This document shows, piece after piece, positions 9,637 to 19,726 of a stretch of 64,000 nt of DNA (positions within the stretch are counted from its first letter, which is position 1; every line of letters starts with the position of its first letter). The position numbers and the translations under genes are program-made. The notes under the pieces were generated by a model. That model was not told where the DNA came from. It saw nothing but the letters and a program-made list of their open reading frames with translations, and searched no databases. The stretch comes from Rebecca billardiae RCC1528 (taxonomy: Eukaryota > Haptophyta), in NCBI GenBank assembly GCA_965240325.2, contig OZ251224.1, forward strand, positions 1,302,001 through 1,366,000. The letters are read 5' to 3'.

Positions 9637-10548
9637 ATGAACACCAGGTCCACCCTCCGGATGCTCGCCGTGCTGGGTGCCACGGCGCTTGTCTTCGTGC
9701 TTATAGTTGTAACGGCAACCTCTGGGATGAACTTCCTCGTCGTGCGTGGAACCGCCTCCGCGGTCAATCTGAAGGACGGGAACTTCCAGGCGTCAACGAC
9801 ATCGTTTAGCCTCTACGGGCAAACGGCGTGCGGATGCCAGAACCAGCAGGCGCTTATCGACAGCCTCGCGGATATAGATTGGTACGGCGCCGCTACGCCC
9901 GCCTGGCTCGGTTCACCGTACTCCGACGCCTATCCGAACACGGGCTGGAACTGCGACGCGTGCCCCAGCCAAGAGTGCAACGCGAATCTGAAGACGGCAG
10001 GCATCCCTTTCAACAACTGTGCCAAAGGGCCCGCCGGATGCATGCAATGCCTGGAGCTGACTGTGCTTGGCACGCCAAACATCTACGGAGTGTCGAAAGT
10101 GCCCGCGGGCACGGTCGTGAACGCGGTCGTGCTGGACAACTGCGAGATGAACAACCAGTACGGCAACAACGAGCAGTGGTGTGTCCCGTTCTCTGACGTC
10201 CCGGCTGGTGGATGTGAGCTTGGGCCCGAACCAGGAGACCCGGCCTGTGCTGAGCCGGCATGTGCGACGACCCTCAGTTCGACGGCTGTCACGCAGGTTG
10301 GCGGCTCGTGGTCCGCCGGCGTCTGGGACTTTGGTGCGTGCGGTTCGGCAGAAGCTTTCACGTGCACGAACGGCGCCGGACAGCCCGCGCACGTGGACCT
10401 GGCCCTCGACCAGGTCTCGAAGCGGCCGTGGGATGACACGACTCTCAACCCGCTCGTCACGGTCAAGTACATCTCCTGTCCCGACGAAGTCGAGAGCCTC
10501 TTCAAGGAAAATTGTGCTTCTCAGTCCGGCACCGAGTGCACCTACTGA
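9637..10548 (+). CDS. Secreted or membrane-anchored double-psi beta-barrel protein, expansin/GH45-like
   Basis: 303 aa. Residues 8-32 (MLAVLGATALVFVLIVVTA) are a signal anchor or signal peptide. The mature part is Cys-rich and follows the double-psi beta-barrel pattern of expansins and family 45 endoglucanases: YGQTACGCQNQ at the start, then DACPSQECNANLK, GCMQCLELTVLG, VVNAVVLDNCEMNN with the D-N-C core, and HVDLALDQVSK near the end, where the catalytic or structural Asp of this fold sits. The even distribution of Cys suggests disulfides and an extracellular or secretory location. It could loosen or cut a polysaccharide wall or scale matrix. I cannot say whether the catalytic acid pair of GH45 is complete. 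Single exon; the start is fixed by the signal sequence. Confidence 0.6.
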   Translation: MNTRSTLRMLAVLGATALVFVLIVVTATSGMNFLVVRGTASAVNLKDGNFQASTTSFSLYGQTACGCQNQQALIDSLADIDWYGAATPAWLGSPYSDAYPNTGWNCDACPSQECNANLKTAGIPFNNCAKGPAGCMQCLELTVLGTPNIYGVSKVPAGTVVNAVVLDNCEMNNQYGNNEQWCVPFSDVPAGGCELGPEPGDPACAEPACATTLSSTAVTQVGGSWSAGVWDFGACGSAEAFTCTNGAGQPAHVDLALDQVSKRPWDDTTLNPLVTVKYISCPDEVESLFKENCASQSGTECTY

Positions 10549-10949
10549 GTGGCCGCGCCGCACTGACCGACCGATCGAGCGCTGATTTGTGCGCGCTGAA
10601 GGGCTCGGGCGCGCAGCGGACGGCGGTGCCGCAGGTCAGCCCGATTCGGACCGTTGCTCTAGCGCCCTACTTGCTGACGCCATCTGCCATCGTCATCGAT
10701 TTTCCGCGGCCCGGCGGTCAGCTCGCAGTCGTCGTCGGCGAGCGCGCGGCTCCCCAGCAATCCGTTCACTGAACCCGTGCTCGAGTGCACGGTGCGGCGA
10801 GCGGCCGAGCGCCGACGGTTTAGATTTTCAATTTAGCGTGTCCTGGTCCTCGGCCAAGCAGTTGCTTCGGCGGTCCGGCGGGCCGCCGGGCCGGGGCCTG
10901 CCAAGCTTGGCGCCATTTCTTCGATCGTCTTCCACGCTTCGTCGCGGAG
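10549..10949. other. Intergenic, probable promoter of SELENOO
   Basis: No gene is seen; the region is moderately GC-rich. It separates the stop of the beta-barrel gene from the ATG of SELENOO on the same strand. Confidence 0.4.
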
Positions 10950-13127
10950 GTGCATCGCACGACGCTGCTGATGCACCGTCGTGGCCCCACGCATCTCGCC
11001 ATCATCGCGTTCCTGGCCGGCTCTGTCGGCGTGCTGCCGGCGTGTGGGTGGGCGCACGCCAGCCGCCTCCACAGTCTTCCTCGCCCTGCTCGCTCGCGCG
11101 CCCTCGCCGGCGTCGCCTCCGAGCTGCGCGCAAGGATGCACGGCGCCGCCGGGAGCACGGCGAGCGCGTTGCAGCTCAGCACGCTCTTCGCGCAGCGCGC
11201 GGACACGATCAAGCAGGAGCTCAAGCCCGACCCGCAGAACGAGGCGCTCTTCCCCAACCAGGACACCCGCGAGTGCGCCGGCCACTGGGTGGAGGTCCGC
11301 CCGACCGCGCTGCCCGAGCCGTTCCTCGTCTCCTTCTCGGCGGACATGGCCGCGACGATCGGCCTCGACCCCGCGGAGTGCGGCACGCCCGAGTTCGCGC
11401 GCTTCTTCGCGGGCGACGTGGACGCGCTGCGCGCCGATCCGCCCGCCGACACCGAGGGCGCCGCCGTCCGCCCGTGGGCCACGCCGTACGCCGTGTCCGT
11501 GTTTGGGCACGCGATCATGGCACCCGACCCGTTCGGCCGGGGCAACGCGTACGGCGACGGCCGGGCGCTGACGCTGGCCGAGCTGGCGTGCCCGAGCGGC
11601 GAGCGGTGGGAGCTGCAGCTCAAGGGCGCGGGCACCACCCCCTTCTCGCGCGGCGGCGACGGCCGCGCCGTGCTCCGCTCGTCGGTGCGCGAGTACCTCG
11701 TGAGCGAAGCGATGCACCACCTGCTCGTGCCGACCACGCGCGCGCTCTGCCTCGTCGCGTCGCGCACCGAGTACATCCGGCGCATGTGGTACGCGGAGAA
11801 CGACCGCGGGCGCGACCACCCGCCCGACACCGTCATCCGCGAGCGCTGCGCCATCACCTGCCGCGCGGCGCCCTCCTTCCTGCGCGTCGGCCACCTCGAG
11901 CTGCACGCGCGGCGCGCGGCGCGCGGCGAGCCGGGCGCGGCCGGTGAGCTCGAGGCGCTCGTGCGGCACGCGCTGAAGCGCGAGTTCGCGGAGGAGGTGG
12001 ACGCGGCGATGCCGCTGCGCGCGCAGCTGCTCGACATGACGCGCGCCTTCGCGCGCCGCCAGGCGGCGCTCGCCGTCGGCTGGCTGCGCGTGGGGTACGT
12101 ACAGGGCAACATGAACTCTGACAACTGCCTGCTCAACGGCCGCACGATGGACTACGGACCCTTCGGCTTCGTCGAGGTGCGCGCGGCGCGCGCGGCGCGC
12201 GCGCACGCTCGCCAAGCGCGCGCCGCAGCGCACGCCCGCAGCGGGCGCCGTCTTCCCGCCTCCGTGCGCCGTCGAGCCGCCTCCGCCCCCGCGCGCGCGC
12301 GCGCCCGCTCTCGCGCGCGCGCGCCCTCGTGGCCGCGCGCCCGCGCCGCGCGGCTGTGCCCTCCCCCTCATCAGGAGTACGACGAGCTGTGGTCGCCCTT
12401 CACGTCGGACATGGAGCGCAAGTTTGGGTTCGAGCGGCAGCCGCTCGCCGCGCAGGTCAACGTGATGACCCTCGCGCGCGCGCTGCTCCCGCTCCTCGAG
12501 CATCTCGGCGAGGCCTCGGCCGTGCCCGAGCTGCAGGCCATCGTGCAGGACGAGTTCGCGGAGGAGCTGGAGGCGCAGAGGGGGCAGATGGTGCGCGCCA
12601 AGCTGGGGCTGCGGGCGTGGGACGGGGACGCGGCGCAGGCGCTGTACCCGCGGCTGCGCGCGCTCATGCAGAAGTCGCGCGTCGACTACACCATCCTCTG
12701 GCGCCAGCTCTCGCACATCAGCACCGACGACGCGCGCGCGCTCGTCGCGGGCGACGCGCAGCCGGCCGCGCTGCTCGCCACGCTCGCGCCCGCCTTCTAC
12801 GACGACGCGGCGGCCGAGGCGACGCGCGGCGAGTGGGAGGAGTGGCTCGCGCTGTACGCCACGCGCATCGTCGCCGACGCGCGCGACCCCGCCGAGCGCG
12901 TCTCGGAGATGCGCCGCACCTCGCCCAAGTACGTGCCGCGCGAGTGGATGCTCGTACAGGCGTACCGCGCGGCCGAGGAAGGCGACTACTCCGTGCTCGA
13001 GCTGCTCGCCGGCCTCTTCCGCGAGCCGTTCGACGAGCACCCCGAGCTGGAGGGCAAGTACTACCAGCGCACGCCCGAGCCGATGCGAGGCGCGGGCGGC
13101 GTCTCCTACTTCAGCTGATCCTCGTAG
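10950..13127 (+). CDS. SELENOO: Selenoprotein O, protein AMPylase pseudokinase with C-terminal selenocysteine
   Basis: Two exons (10950-12176 and 12375-13127), 659 aa including Sec. Family signatures are clear: GHWVEVRPTALPEP, LKGAGTTPFSRGGDGRAVLR with the glycine loop and REYLVSEAMHHLL after it, then GYVQGNMNSDNC and MDYGPFGF, which carry the Asn and Asp that bind metal and ATP. Known members transfer AMP to Ser/Thr/Tyr of mitochondrial proteins. The N-terminus is hydrophobic and Arg-rich, which suits an organelle or secretory presequence. The 198-bp intron (GTGCGC...ATCAG) interrupts GFVE/EYDELW. The frame meets TGA at 13116-13118, immediately followed by TCC TCG TAG. SELENOO homologues end in Cys-Ser-Ser or Sec-Ser-Ser, so GVSYFS-U-SS is expected here. 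A SECIS element about 200 nt downstream supports this reading. Confidence 0.85.
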
Positions 13128-13318
13128 GCCCGTCGCGGCCGCGGCGTCGCGTGGCTCGCCGCTCGCGCGGCCACGCGCGCGCCGCGTTCACGACGGGTGC
13201 TCCGCAGCCCGCCCGTGCCGGCTGAGCGCCCTCGGGCGGAGGGTCCGCGCGATGGGCATGGACCTCGCGTCCCGCTCGCTCCCGCGGCTCTGCCGACGGC
13301 ACTTCCCGGCCCACCGCG

Positions 13319-13405
13319 CCGCCATCAGTCGAGCGCATGACGCACCATTCCCAACAACCACACGTACCGTGGATGGGTGGTGCTGAATCCGACTGGTGGT
13401 GGCGG
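13319..13405 (+). promoter_or_regulatory. SECIS element of SELENOO (3' UTR)
   Basis: The hairpin can be paired by hand. Helix I: CCGCCAT (13319-13325) with 13399-13405, and CAGTCG (13326-13331) with CGACTG (13390-13395), leaving a 3-nt bulge. An internal loop follows (AGCGC against TC). The kink-turn quartet is TGAC (13338-13341, in ATGAC) against TGAA (13384-13387), giving the tandem G-A pairs. Helix II starts with GCACCA against TGGTGC. Eleven nucleotides after the quartet come the unpaired AA (13353-13354) at the base of the apical loop. This matches the eukaryotic SECIS consensus in spacing and core. Confidence 0.8.
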
Positions 13406-13831
13406 TGCTCTGCTACAGGGCGGAAGCGCAACATTTGGTGCCACAGTGCTGGTTCACGGACCACGTCACCGCGGCAGCAGCAGCATGTACTACACACACA
13501 TACTACTGTGACAAATGTTGCGCGCCGTATATATTCTAAGGACGACGACGATGACGATCGCCAGCAGTCATCAGTATGATGACACTGATGTCAATGTAAC
13601 GACGCGACAGAGACAAACTCAGACATGATGATGTAGTACGACTGCTACTGATGTGCGCGGCATTATTTTATAATATATATATATAATAATAATTATAATA
13701 CTACGTCGGCGCTATAATATAATAATAATAATGTCTGCGCGGCCGTGCTCCGGACGCCCGTGCATGCACGTACGTATGAATAACATGCTATAGCAAGCTC
13801 AGCATCATTGACGATCATCAGCTTAAAATAA

Positions 13832-13834
<3 letters not shown>

Positions 13835-13888
<54 letters not shown>
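13835..13888. repeat. (TA)n microsatellite
   Basis: About 26 TA units in an AT-rich island between two GC-rich genes. Confidence 0.9.
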
Positions 13889-13892
<4 letters not shown>

Positions 13893-14273
13893 GTTATCAG
13901 TAGTGACGCGCGCCGTCGTTAGTAGCCTGATATCCCAGGTCGGATGATCGATCCTCATCAGATCATTCTGCTGACTCGTCGCGGACGCGGTCCGGGACTC
14001 GGGAGCCGCGACGCGGGAGCGCCGGGCCGCCCGGGAGCCGTCCCTGGCTCTCCGTCTGAGTAAGCTAAAGCTCTTACGGCACTTCTCAGCTCTTACTCAC
14101 GGCTCTCACTGCTCTCTCCGCGTCTCGGTCTCTCGACGCTCTCTCTCTATTGGCATAGGCGTGCGCAGTCGTCGAGTGCCTGTCGCCCCGCGTGCACGCG
14201 CGCGACGCCTGCCGCACGTGACGTTGAAGCGCCGGAATGATGTCGCCGCGCCGCGCCGCGTCAGCCTGCTCAC

Positions 14274-15782
14274 TCATGCCGGCTGCATAGCAGGCGGGGC
14301 ATCATCGTCACTGTCAGATTGCCGGGTCGAGCAATGGCGCCAGGTCCAACGGCGCCGTCGACGCGAACGAGCACAGCTCGCTATCACGAGGCATGCGAGA
14401 AGGAGAGCAGTGCCACCGCCGAGACCGCCAGTGATCAAGATGGCCCGCCTGCTGCTGGTCCGCCACCGACACGCGCGCCATGGGTTGCGTGGCGCCGGGG
14501 GCCACGTGCGCGCGCGATCGGCCGAGGGCGATGCAGCGGGCTCAGGCTCGCGCTGAAGGTGTGGCGCTAGCGCGAGCAGTACGAGCTGCGTGCCAATCTG
14601 CCGTGGGTAGTTGTCGTTGTCATCGTTCACCAGGAGCAGAAGGCGGCTGCCATCAGCTTGTGTCCACGGTGCCAGGCACATGGCTTCGTAATTGTCCTGC
14701 CGCACGTGTGCAGAGCGCCCCGTCTCGGCGTCGACCAGCACCCCGCCAGACCACCGAACAAGAAGCCGTTTCTTCACGAGGGCTCCACGCCGCACGGTGC
14801 ACTCGGCGCACTCATCCGACGCTATGGATGCGCACCCTGAGACGTCGAGAGCGTCCTCGAGCTCGAGCTCGTGCACACGCACGTCGTTGCCGCGGGCCGG
14901 ACTGTACCCTCGCTCCAGCGCGAGCATCCGGCCCTCGTCGAACGGGTGCCTCGCAAACTCGACCAGGTCCAGAAACGAGCCCACGACGGCCGACGCGTCC
15001 GTGGGGTAGGCCAGCGTGGCGCGCAGGGCGCCGCTCGTCGCGTTGAAGAGCAGCAGCCTACGGAGCTCGCGCGCGTCGGGCCACAGGGCGACCTGCGGCG
15101 GAGGGGAAGGGCGCGGCGAGGGGGGGCGGAGGCGGTGAGGCGCATGGGCCACGGCGAGCTGCACACCTCGCCCGACGCATCGCCGCACCTCATTGGCGAC
15201 TGCCACCGTCGCACCGCCGTGCAGCGAGCCAAGCGCCTCGAAGCCGCCGTTGTTCCGCACGCCGCGCCGGATGACGGCAGGGATGTCAAAGGGCGAGCGC
15301 CTCCACGCGCCCGAGTGCGCGTCGTGCAGCCCAACGTCGAGCGGCGATTTCGTGCCCGTCGCGTCGATCTGCGCCTCCGTCGAGATGAGCACCTCGTCTC
15401 CGGCGCCGCGCGCGACCAGGAGACCTTCGGCGTCCAGCCATCCGACACTGGCGCGCGAGAGGCCCACCGCACTCGTCGGCGCCGCAGAGGCGAGACGGCC
15501 GTCATCGTCCACGCGCACATCGAGTGTGAAGAGTATGCCGCTGTCACTCACCACCAGGACGCGCCCATCTCGTCTCCAGTCGCACGAGCTCAGCTCGACG
15601 ACGCGCTCCGCGCCGTCGTCCTCGCCTGCGCGACGCTCGATGCTCGAGCTCCGCGGCAGCATGAGCGAGCCACGAAACTCGGTGCGCAGCCGCCAGACGT
15701 CGCGCGCGCTTGTACTGCGCACGTCAGTGAGAGCCAGCGCGGCCACGATCGCTGCACGTGCCCGTGTGCTGCTGAGCCCCAT
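14274..15782 (-). CDS. Membrane-anchored phytase-like esterase domain protein
   Basis: Two exons (15782-15189 and 15092-14274), 470 aa. The fold is the esterase-like-activity-of-phytase beta-propeller family (PF13449 type). Supporting phrases are LSSCDWRRDGRVLVVSDSG early, VANE joined to VALWPDA across the intron, LDLVEFARHPFDEGRMLALE RGYSPARGND, then NYEAMCLAPW and LLLLVNDDNDNY near the end. The N-terminus (RAAIVAALALTDV) is a weak signal peptide, and a single transmembrane segment (ILITGGLGGGTALLLACLVI) precedes an Arg-rich and acidic cytosolic tail. The predicted topology is type I, propeller outside. The 96-bp intron (GTGCGG to CCGCAG) has no in-frame stop, so the unspliced frame stays open and would insert a Pro/Arg-rich loop. 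Possible role: extracellular phosphate ester hydrolysis, by family only. Confidence 0.65.
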   Translation of the reverse strand: MGLSSTRARAAIVAALALTDVRSTSARDVWRLRTEFRGSLMLPRSSSIERRAGEDDGAERVVELSSCDWRRDGRVLVVSDSGILFTLDVRVDDDGRLASAAPTSAVGLSRASVGWLDAEGLLVARGAGDEVLISTEAQIDATGTKSPLDVGLHDAHSGAWRRSPFDIPAVIRRGVRNNGGFEALGSLHGGATVAVANEVRRCVGRGVQLAVAHAPHRLRPPSPRPSPPPQVALWPDARELRRLLLFNATSGALRATLAYPTDASAVVGSFLDLVEFARHPFDEGRMLALERGYSPARGNDVRVHELELEDALDVSGCASIASDECAECTVRRGALVKKRLLVRWSGGVLVDAETGRSAHVRQDNYEAMCLAPWTQADGSRLLLLVNDDNDNYPRQIGTQLVLLALAPHLQREPEPAASPSADRARTWPPAPRNPWRACRWRTSSRRAILITGGLGGGTALLLACLVIASCARSRRRRRWTWRHCSTRQSDSDDDAPPAMQPA

Positions 15783-16469
15783 GTGGGTCTAGGCTGTCGC
15801 TCGCCGGCCGGGCGGCTCGCGGCCTCCGGAATCGGTGCTCGTCCAGGCCTCGCAGGCGGACGGCTGAACGAATTTTTCCGGCGGCGCTACCATCGGCGAC
15901 GGCTTCATGGGCGGTGACAGTTGGCGGGCGTCAATCTCGCCTGCCTGAGCTGTGTGCGTCTCTTATTCTTAGTAAACTGTAAGTCCGGCTCCATCGACGT
16001 GTTTTCTTTCCCGGGCCGGTCTGCAGAGGTTCTCAAATCGCTCGTCCTTCATTACTTCTTGTTTACTGTCGTACACACCGTACGATTACGACCTGACAAA
16101 AACTACCTTCATTACCCCGTACTGTACCCCGAGTGAATCGGCTCGGGGAGTTTGGGGGTGATGGTTACATTTCAGCAATCAAGAACCAGTCTTCGATCAT
16201 AGTCATTTGGACATCATATCAGATACCAGCATAGTTCGCAAACGAGATAGCCTTCTCGGAGACGATCGCCGGGTACGAGATTGCACGTCGCGGGGTAAAA
16301 TGTTTAACACCAATTAGAAGATGACCCATCCAGAACCGTCGTCAATGCGCATCAACTTCCCCGATGAAGCGACGCGACCTGACGACGACGGCTGCCCTCC
16401 CGCACCACTCACGAGCGGGAAACATCTCTCCCTTGAGAAGGCTCGCCCCAGTTCCTTGCCGCGAGTGAC
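15783..16469. other. Divergent intergenic region
   Basis: Lies between the divergently transcribed phytase-like and MHYT genes. It contains one copy of a dispersed repeat at 15929-15985 and a relatively AT-rich stretch at 16000-16310. No coding signal. Confidence 0.4.
15929..15985. repeat. Dispersed repeat copy 1 (AATCTCGCCTGC...TAAACTGT)
   Basis: Reads AATCTCGCCTGC, CTGAGCTGTGTGCGTCTC, TTATTCTTAGTAAACTGT. Near-identical copies occur at 34783-34850 in the same orientation and 35060-35110 inverted. A core GAGCTGTGTGCGTCTC also occurs at 45798-45813. The copy at 34783 also lies just upstream of a minus-strand ATG, so a shared promoter element is an alternative to a transposon end. Confidence 0.7.
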
Positions 16470-19400
16470 ATGCACAACATCGATGGATGCGTGCTCACGC
16501 GAGAGTGGGACGCGCCGATCGTGGTCCTCAGCTTCGTCGCCTCCGCCGCAGGGGCGTTCGTTGGGCTCACGGCCGTCGTGCAAGTCCTGACCGTGCGCGC
16601 GAGCGCGCGTCGGGCGCTAGCAGCCGCACGCGCCTTCCCGCTGCAGGCGGCGGCCGAGACGCTCGCCGGCGTCAGGTTCACGCGGTGGAGCTACGTGTTT
16701 TTGCTTTCTGCGGCCGTCTCGCTTGGCGTCTCCGCCGTGTGGACCGCCCATTTCGTAGGCATGGACGCTCTGCGCCTGTACGACTGCGCGGGCGACAGTG
16801 TGCCGTTCGGCTTCGATCCAGGCTGGACCATCGGGTCGCTCGTGATGGCGTGCGGCGGCGGCCTGGCCGTGATCAATCTGTTCATCCCAAGCATGGTGGG
16901 CGGGCTCTCGTCTCGGTCGGTCAGCCCGGACCGCCAGTCGGAGGCGGCTACGCGCAAGTCGGCCGACCTCCGTCTCACGCCGGAGAGCAACGATCGGCTG
17001 ACACCCCGGGCACGCCGACGAGAGGAGCTGTCGCGCGGCTCGGCGGTCGCGCCGTTGGATGCGCACGACGGGGACACGCCGCGCTCCTCCACGGCGCCGT
17101 CGCGCCGGACCTTGTGGCCCCACTTCGTCCTCACCTGTGCGATCGCGCTCACGGCGGGCACGATGCACTACGGCGGCATGCAGGGCATGCTCGGGCCATT
17201 CAGGATGGAGCACGACGCGCTGCTCGTCGCCATCTCCACGCTTCTGCTGATCGCCGGTGCGTCGGGCGTCTCCGCCGTCTCGCTGCACCCGCAGGCCGGC
17301 AAGCAGCTCGCCCGCTTCGAGGTGCGCGTCGTCGCTTCGTTCGCGGGCGCGCTGATCGTGCTCGCCTTCCACTACTCGGCCGTGCTCGGGACCAACTTTG
17401 TGATCTACGCGCGCGGCGCGGCGGTGGGCTCCGAGGCGCACGCAGGGGACGAAGGCCCGCTGTCATGGCACTTCAGCCCGAGCGTGCTCATCAACTTCTC
17501 GCTCACGCTGATCGTGATCCAGCTCGCGCTCTGCCACCACGCGAGCGAGATGATTGCGCAGCGCAGCGCCGCCGAGGAGGGGCGGCGCACGATGCGCGTC
17601 GCACAATTCCACGTGCGCGCGCACGCGCGCAGCCGCAGCTCCTGGCCAGATGCGCTGGTTGCGAGCGCCGCCACCCTTGCGCAGTGCCCGCACGCGCCCC
17701 TCCCCGTCGCTCATCCCAGCCCCCGCCTGCCCCGCGCCGCCTGTTCCCGCGCGCACCAGGCCTGCCAGCACCTGCTCTCGTTCGAGTCGGCGTTCAAGTA
17801 CCCGATGGTCCTCATCTCGCTCAGCAGGCTGCGCAGCCTGGGCCGGCTGTGCACCCATGAGGAGCTGCGCGAGAAGGGGCTGCTCACGTTCCTCGACACG
17901 CCCCCGCACGCCTACCAGTTCGCCTGCAGCCGGCACATCTGCTTCGTCAGCCACCAGTGCGTTGCCGGCGCCTCCCGCCGCTGGCGCGCGCCGGCCGCCA
18001 GCGCGCAGTGGCCCGCCAGGCCGCGGCCGCGTGCCGACACGCGCCAGCCCTGCCTGCGCCCACCTCGCGCCGCGCGCGCGTTCCCGCGCAGGTGGACGGG
18101 CTGGGACCACCCAGACCCGCGAGGCGTGCAGTACGCCGCGCTCATCGCCGCGCTCGATGCGCTCGTCGCGCTGGGCAAGCGCGGCGGGACGCAGCTGGCG
18201 AACGGCGTCGGAGTGAAGCTCGGCGCGGACAGCACGCTCCCGGCTGGCGCGAGCGACGAGCTGTACGTGTGGCTCGATCTGTGCAGCATCCCGCAGCTGA
18301 GCCCGACGATGCAGCAGGCCGCCATCTCGTCGCTGCCCTACTACTCTCAGATGGCGCACAGCATGGTCATCCTCGCGCCCAAGACGACGCACTTCAACAC
18401 GGGCGAGCAGTGTGGGCTCGAGTCGTACGCGGCGCGCGGCTGGTGCCGGTGCGAGGTGTTCTCCAAGCTGGTCCGCGGCGCGGAGTCGATCTACCTGGCG
18501 GACGAGCGGCTGCTGCAGCGCGGCGGCCAGCTCGTGCCCATCGCCGCGGCGGTGACAAAGCCCGAAGAGGAGCCCGCCGAGGACCCGGGGCTGAGGCGCT
18601 CGGCGATGGTGCGCGTGGCGACCGCAAACGGCCTCCGCACCTCGTTTTGCCTGATGCCGCGCGAGCAGCAGGCCAGCCAGTCGACGGCCACGAGCGCGAC
18701 GCTGCCTGTCCCCAGGCTGAGCGGCGTGCGGAGCAACGATCCCTCGCCGCCTGCGGGCCGGCGGCAGATGACCGGCGCGCGGAGCACTGAGCTCTCGCCC
18801 TCGCCCAGGCGGCGGCATCAAAGCGGCGTGCGGAGCAACGAGCCCTCGCCGGCCGCCGGCCGCCGGCACAAGCCGCTCCGCGTGAGCATCAACGTGGGCG
18901 ACGCCCCCCCACGCGCGGGCGCGTCCGCCGCGGAGACGCACGGGGCCGGCCTCTGCGCCCTCGAGCACGCCATCGCTGAGAGAGCGCCCAAGTCGCAGCC
19001 GCCGCCGCTGACGACCGCGCCGTCAGCGCACGAGGCGCAGGAGCTGAGCAGCATGCTCTTCGTCTTCGAGGGTGTGCGGCCGCGCCCCGCGAGTGCGCGA
19101 GGTGTAAGGTGCGGCGGGCACGCGCGTCATCACCGCCGGCTCACGCATGCCTCCCGCCGCGCGCCGTCGCCCGCCCGTGTCGCGCAGGGCGCTTCACGTG
19201 CTGCGACCGCGGGCACGTGGTCAACGGCCAGAGGATCCCCTGCGACAAGCGCCGGCTGAAGGGCGTGATGCTCAAGATGTACGGCACGCTGCTCTCGCAG
19301 GGCGACGCGCTGCCCATGTCCGAGGCGCTTCTGGAGCAAGCGGAGCGCGTATGGCCCGCGGAGGTGTTCGACGAGGGCGAGACCGACGCGATGCGCGCGC

Positions 19401-19726
19401 TGTGCTCGGGCGAGGCGCTGACCAGCGCGCGGGGCGAGGGCAGCGGCGGCCGCAGTCACCCGCTGGACAGCGTGGAGTTCGCGCCGCAGGGGCACCGCGG
19501 CGTGCTCCGATACTCGTCGTCGTTTTGGCGCGAGCCGCGACGACAGGGACCCGCATTGTCCTTGATGTCGCCCTGGAGTGCGCGCTGCTGCTCGAGCCAG
19601 CTGGCACCCGGGCCCCACGGCGGCAGCCCAGCGTGCGAGTCGACGCGTCACACCGTAAGCTCGGTGCCCAGGGCTGTGCAGGCGGATGTGGTCAGGATGT
19701 CTGCAGCATCAGGGTCGGAAGTCTGA
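16470..19726 (+). CDS. MHYT-domain membrane receptor fused to a WCRxE-type cytosolic signalling domain
   Basis: Four exons (16470-17612, 17760-17956, 18092-19071, 19188-19726), 952 aa. The N-terminal third has about seven hydrophobic helices with the MHYT motifs WTAHFVGM, TAGTMHYGGM and AFHYSAV, a bacterial-type sensor thought to bind copper and gas ligands. The cytosolic part begins with ESAFKYPMVLISLSRL, then ICFVSHQ joined by splicing to WTGWDHPDP, followed by LYVWLDLCSIPQ, YYSQMAHSMVIL and RGWCRCEVFSKL. This is the algal and oomycete domain distantly like TIR or HET signalling modules. A Ser/Arg/Pro-rich repeat region (three variants of GVRSNEPSP and an RSTELSP variant) and a final Cys-rich piece (FTCCDRGHVVNG) follow. 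Introns are 147, 135 and 116 bp with GTGCGC, GTGCGT and GTGTGC donors. The last shifts frame, so an unspliced reading misses the C-terminus. The final stop is less certain than the core. Confidence 0.7.

Larger units (their letters stand above)
13128..14273. other. SELENOO 3' UTR, then AT-rich intergenic DNA
   Basis: Apart from the SECIS, no gene is seen. From 13600 the base composition drops sharply to AT-rich sequence, with a TA microsatellite at 13835-13888 flanked by TAATAATAAT runs, before returning to GC-rich sequence near 13970. Confidence 0.5.

Noticed and set aside
16470-17612. Bacterial contamination, because of the MHYT domain
   Set aside because: The same gene has three introns of the local type and a eukaryotic C-terminal domain, and its neighbours are nuclear genes.
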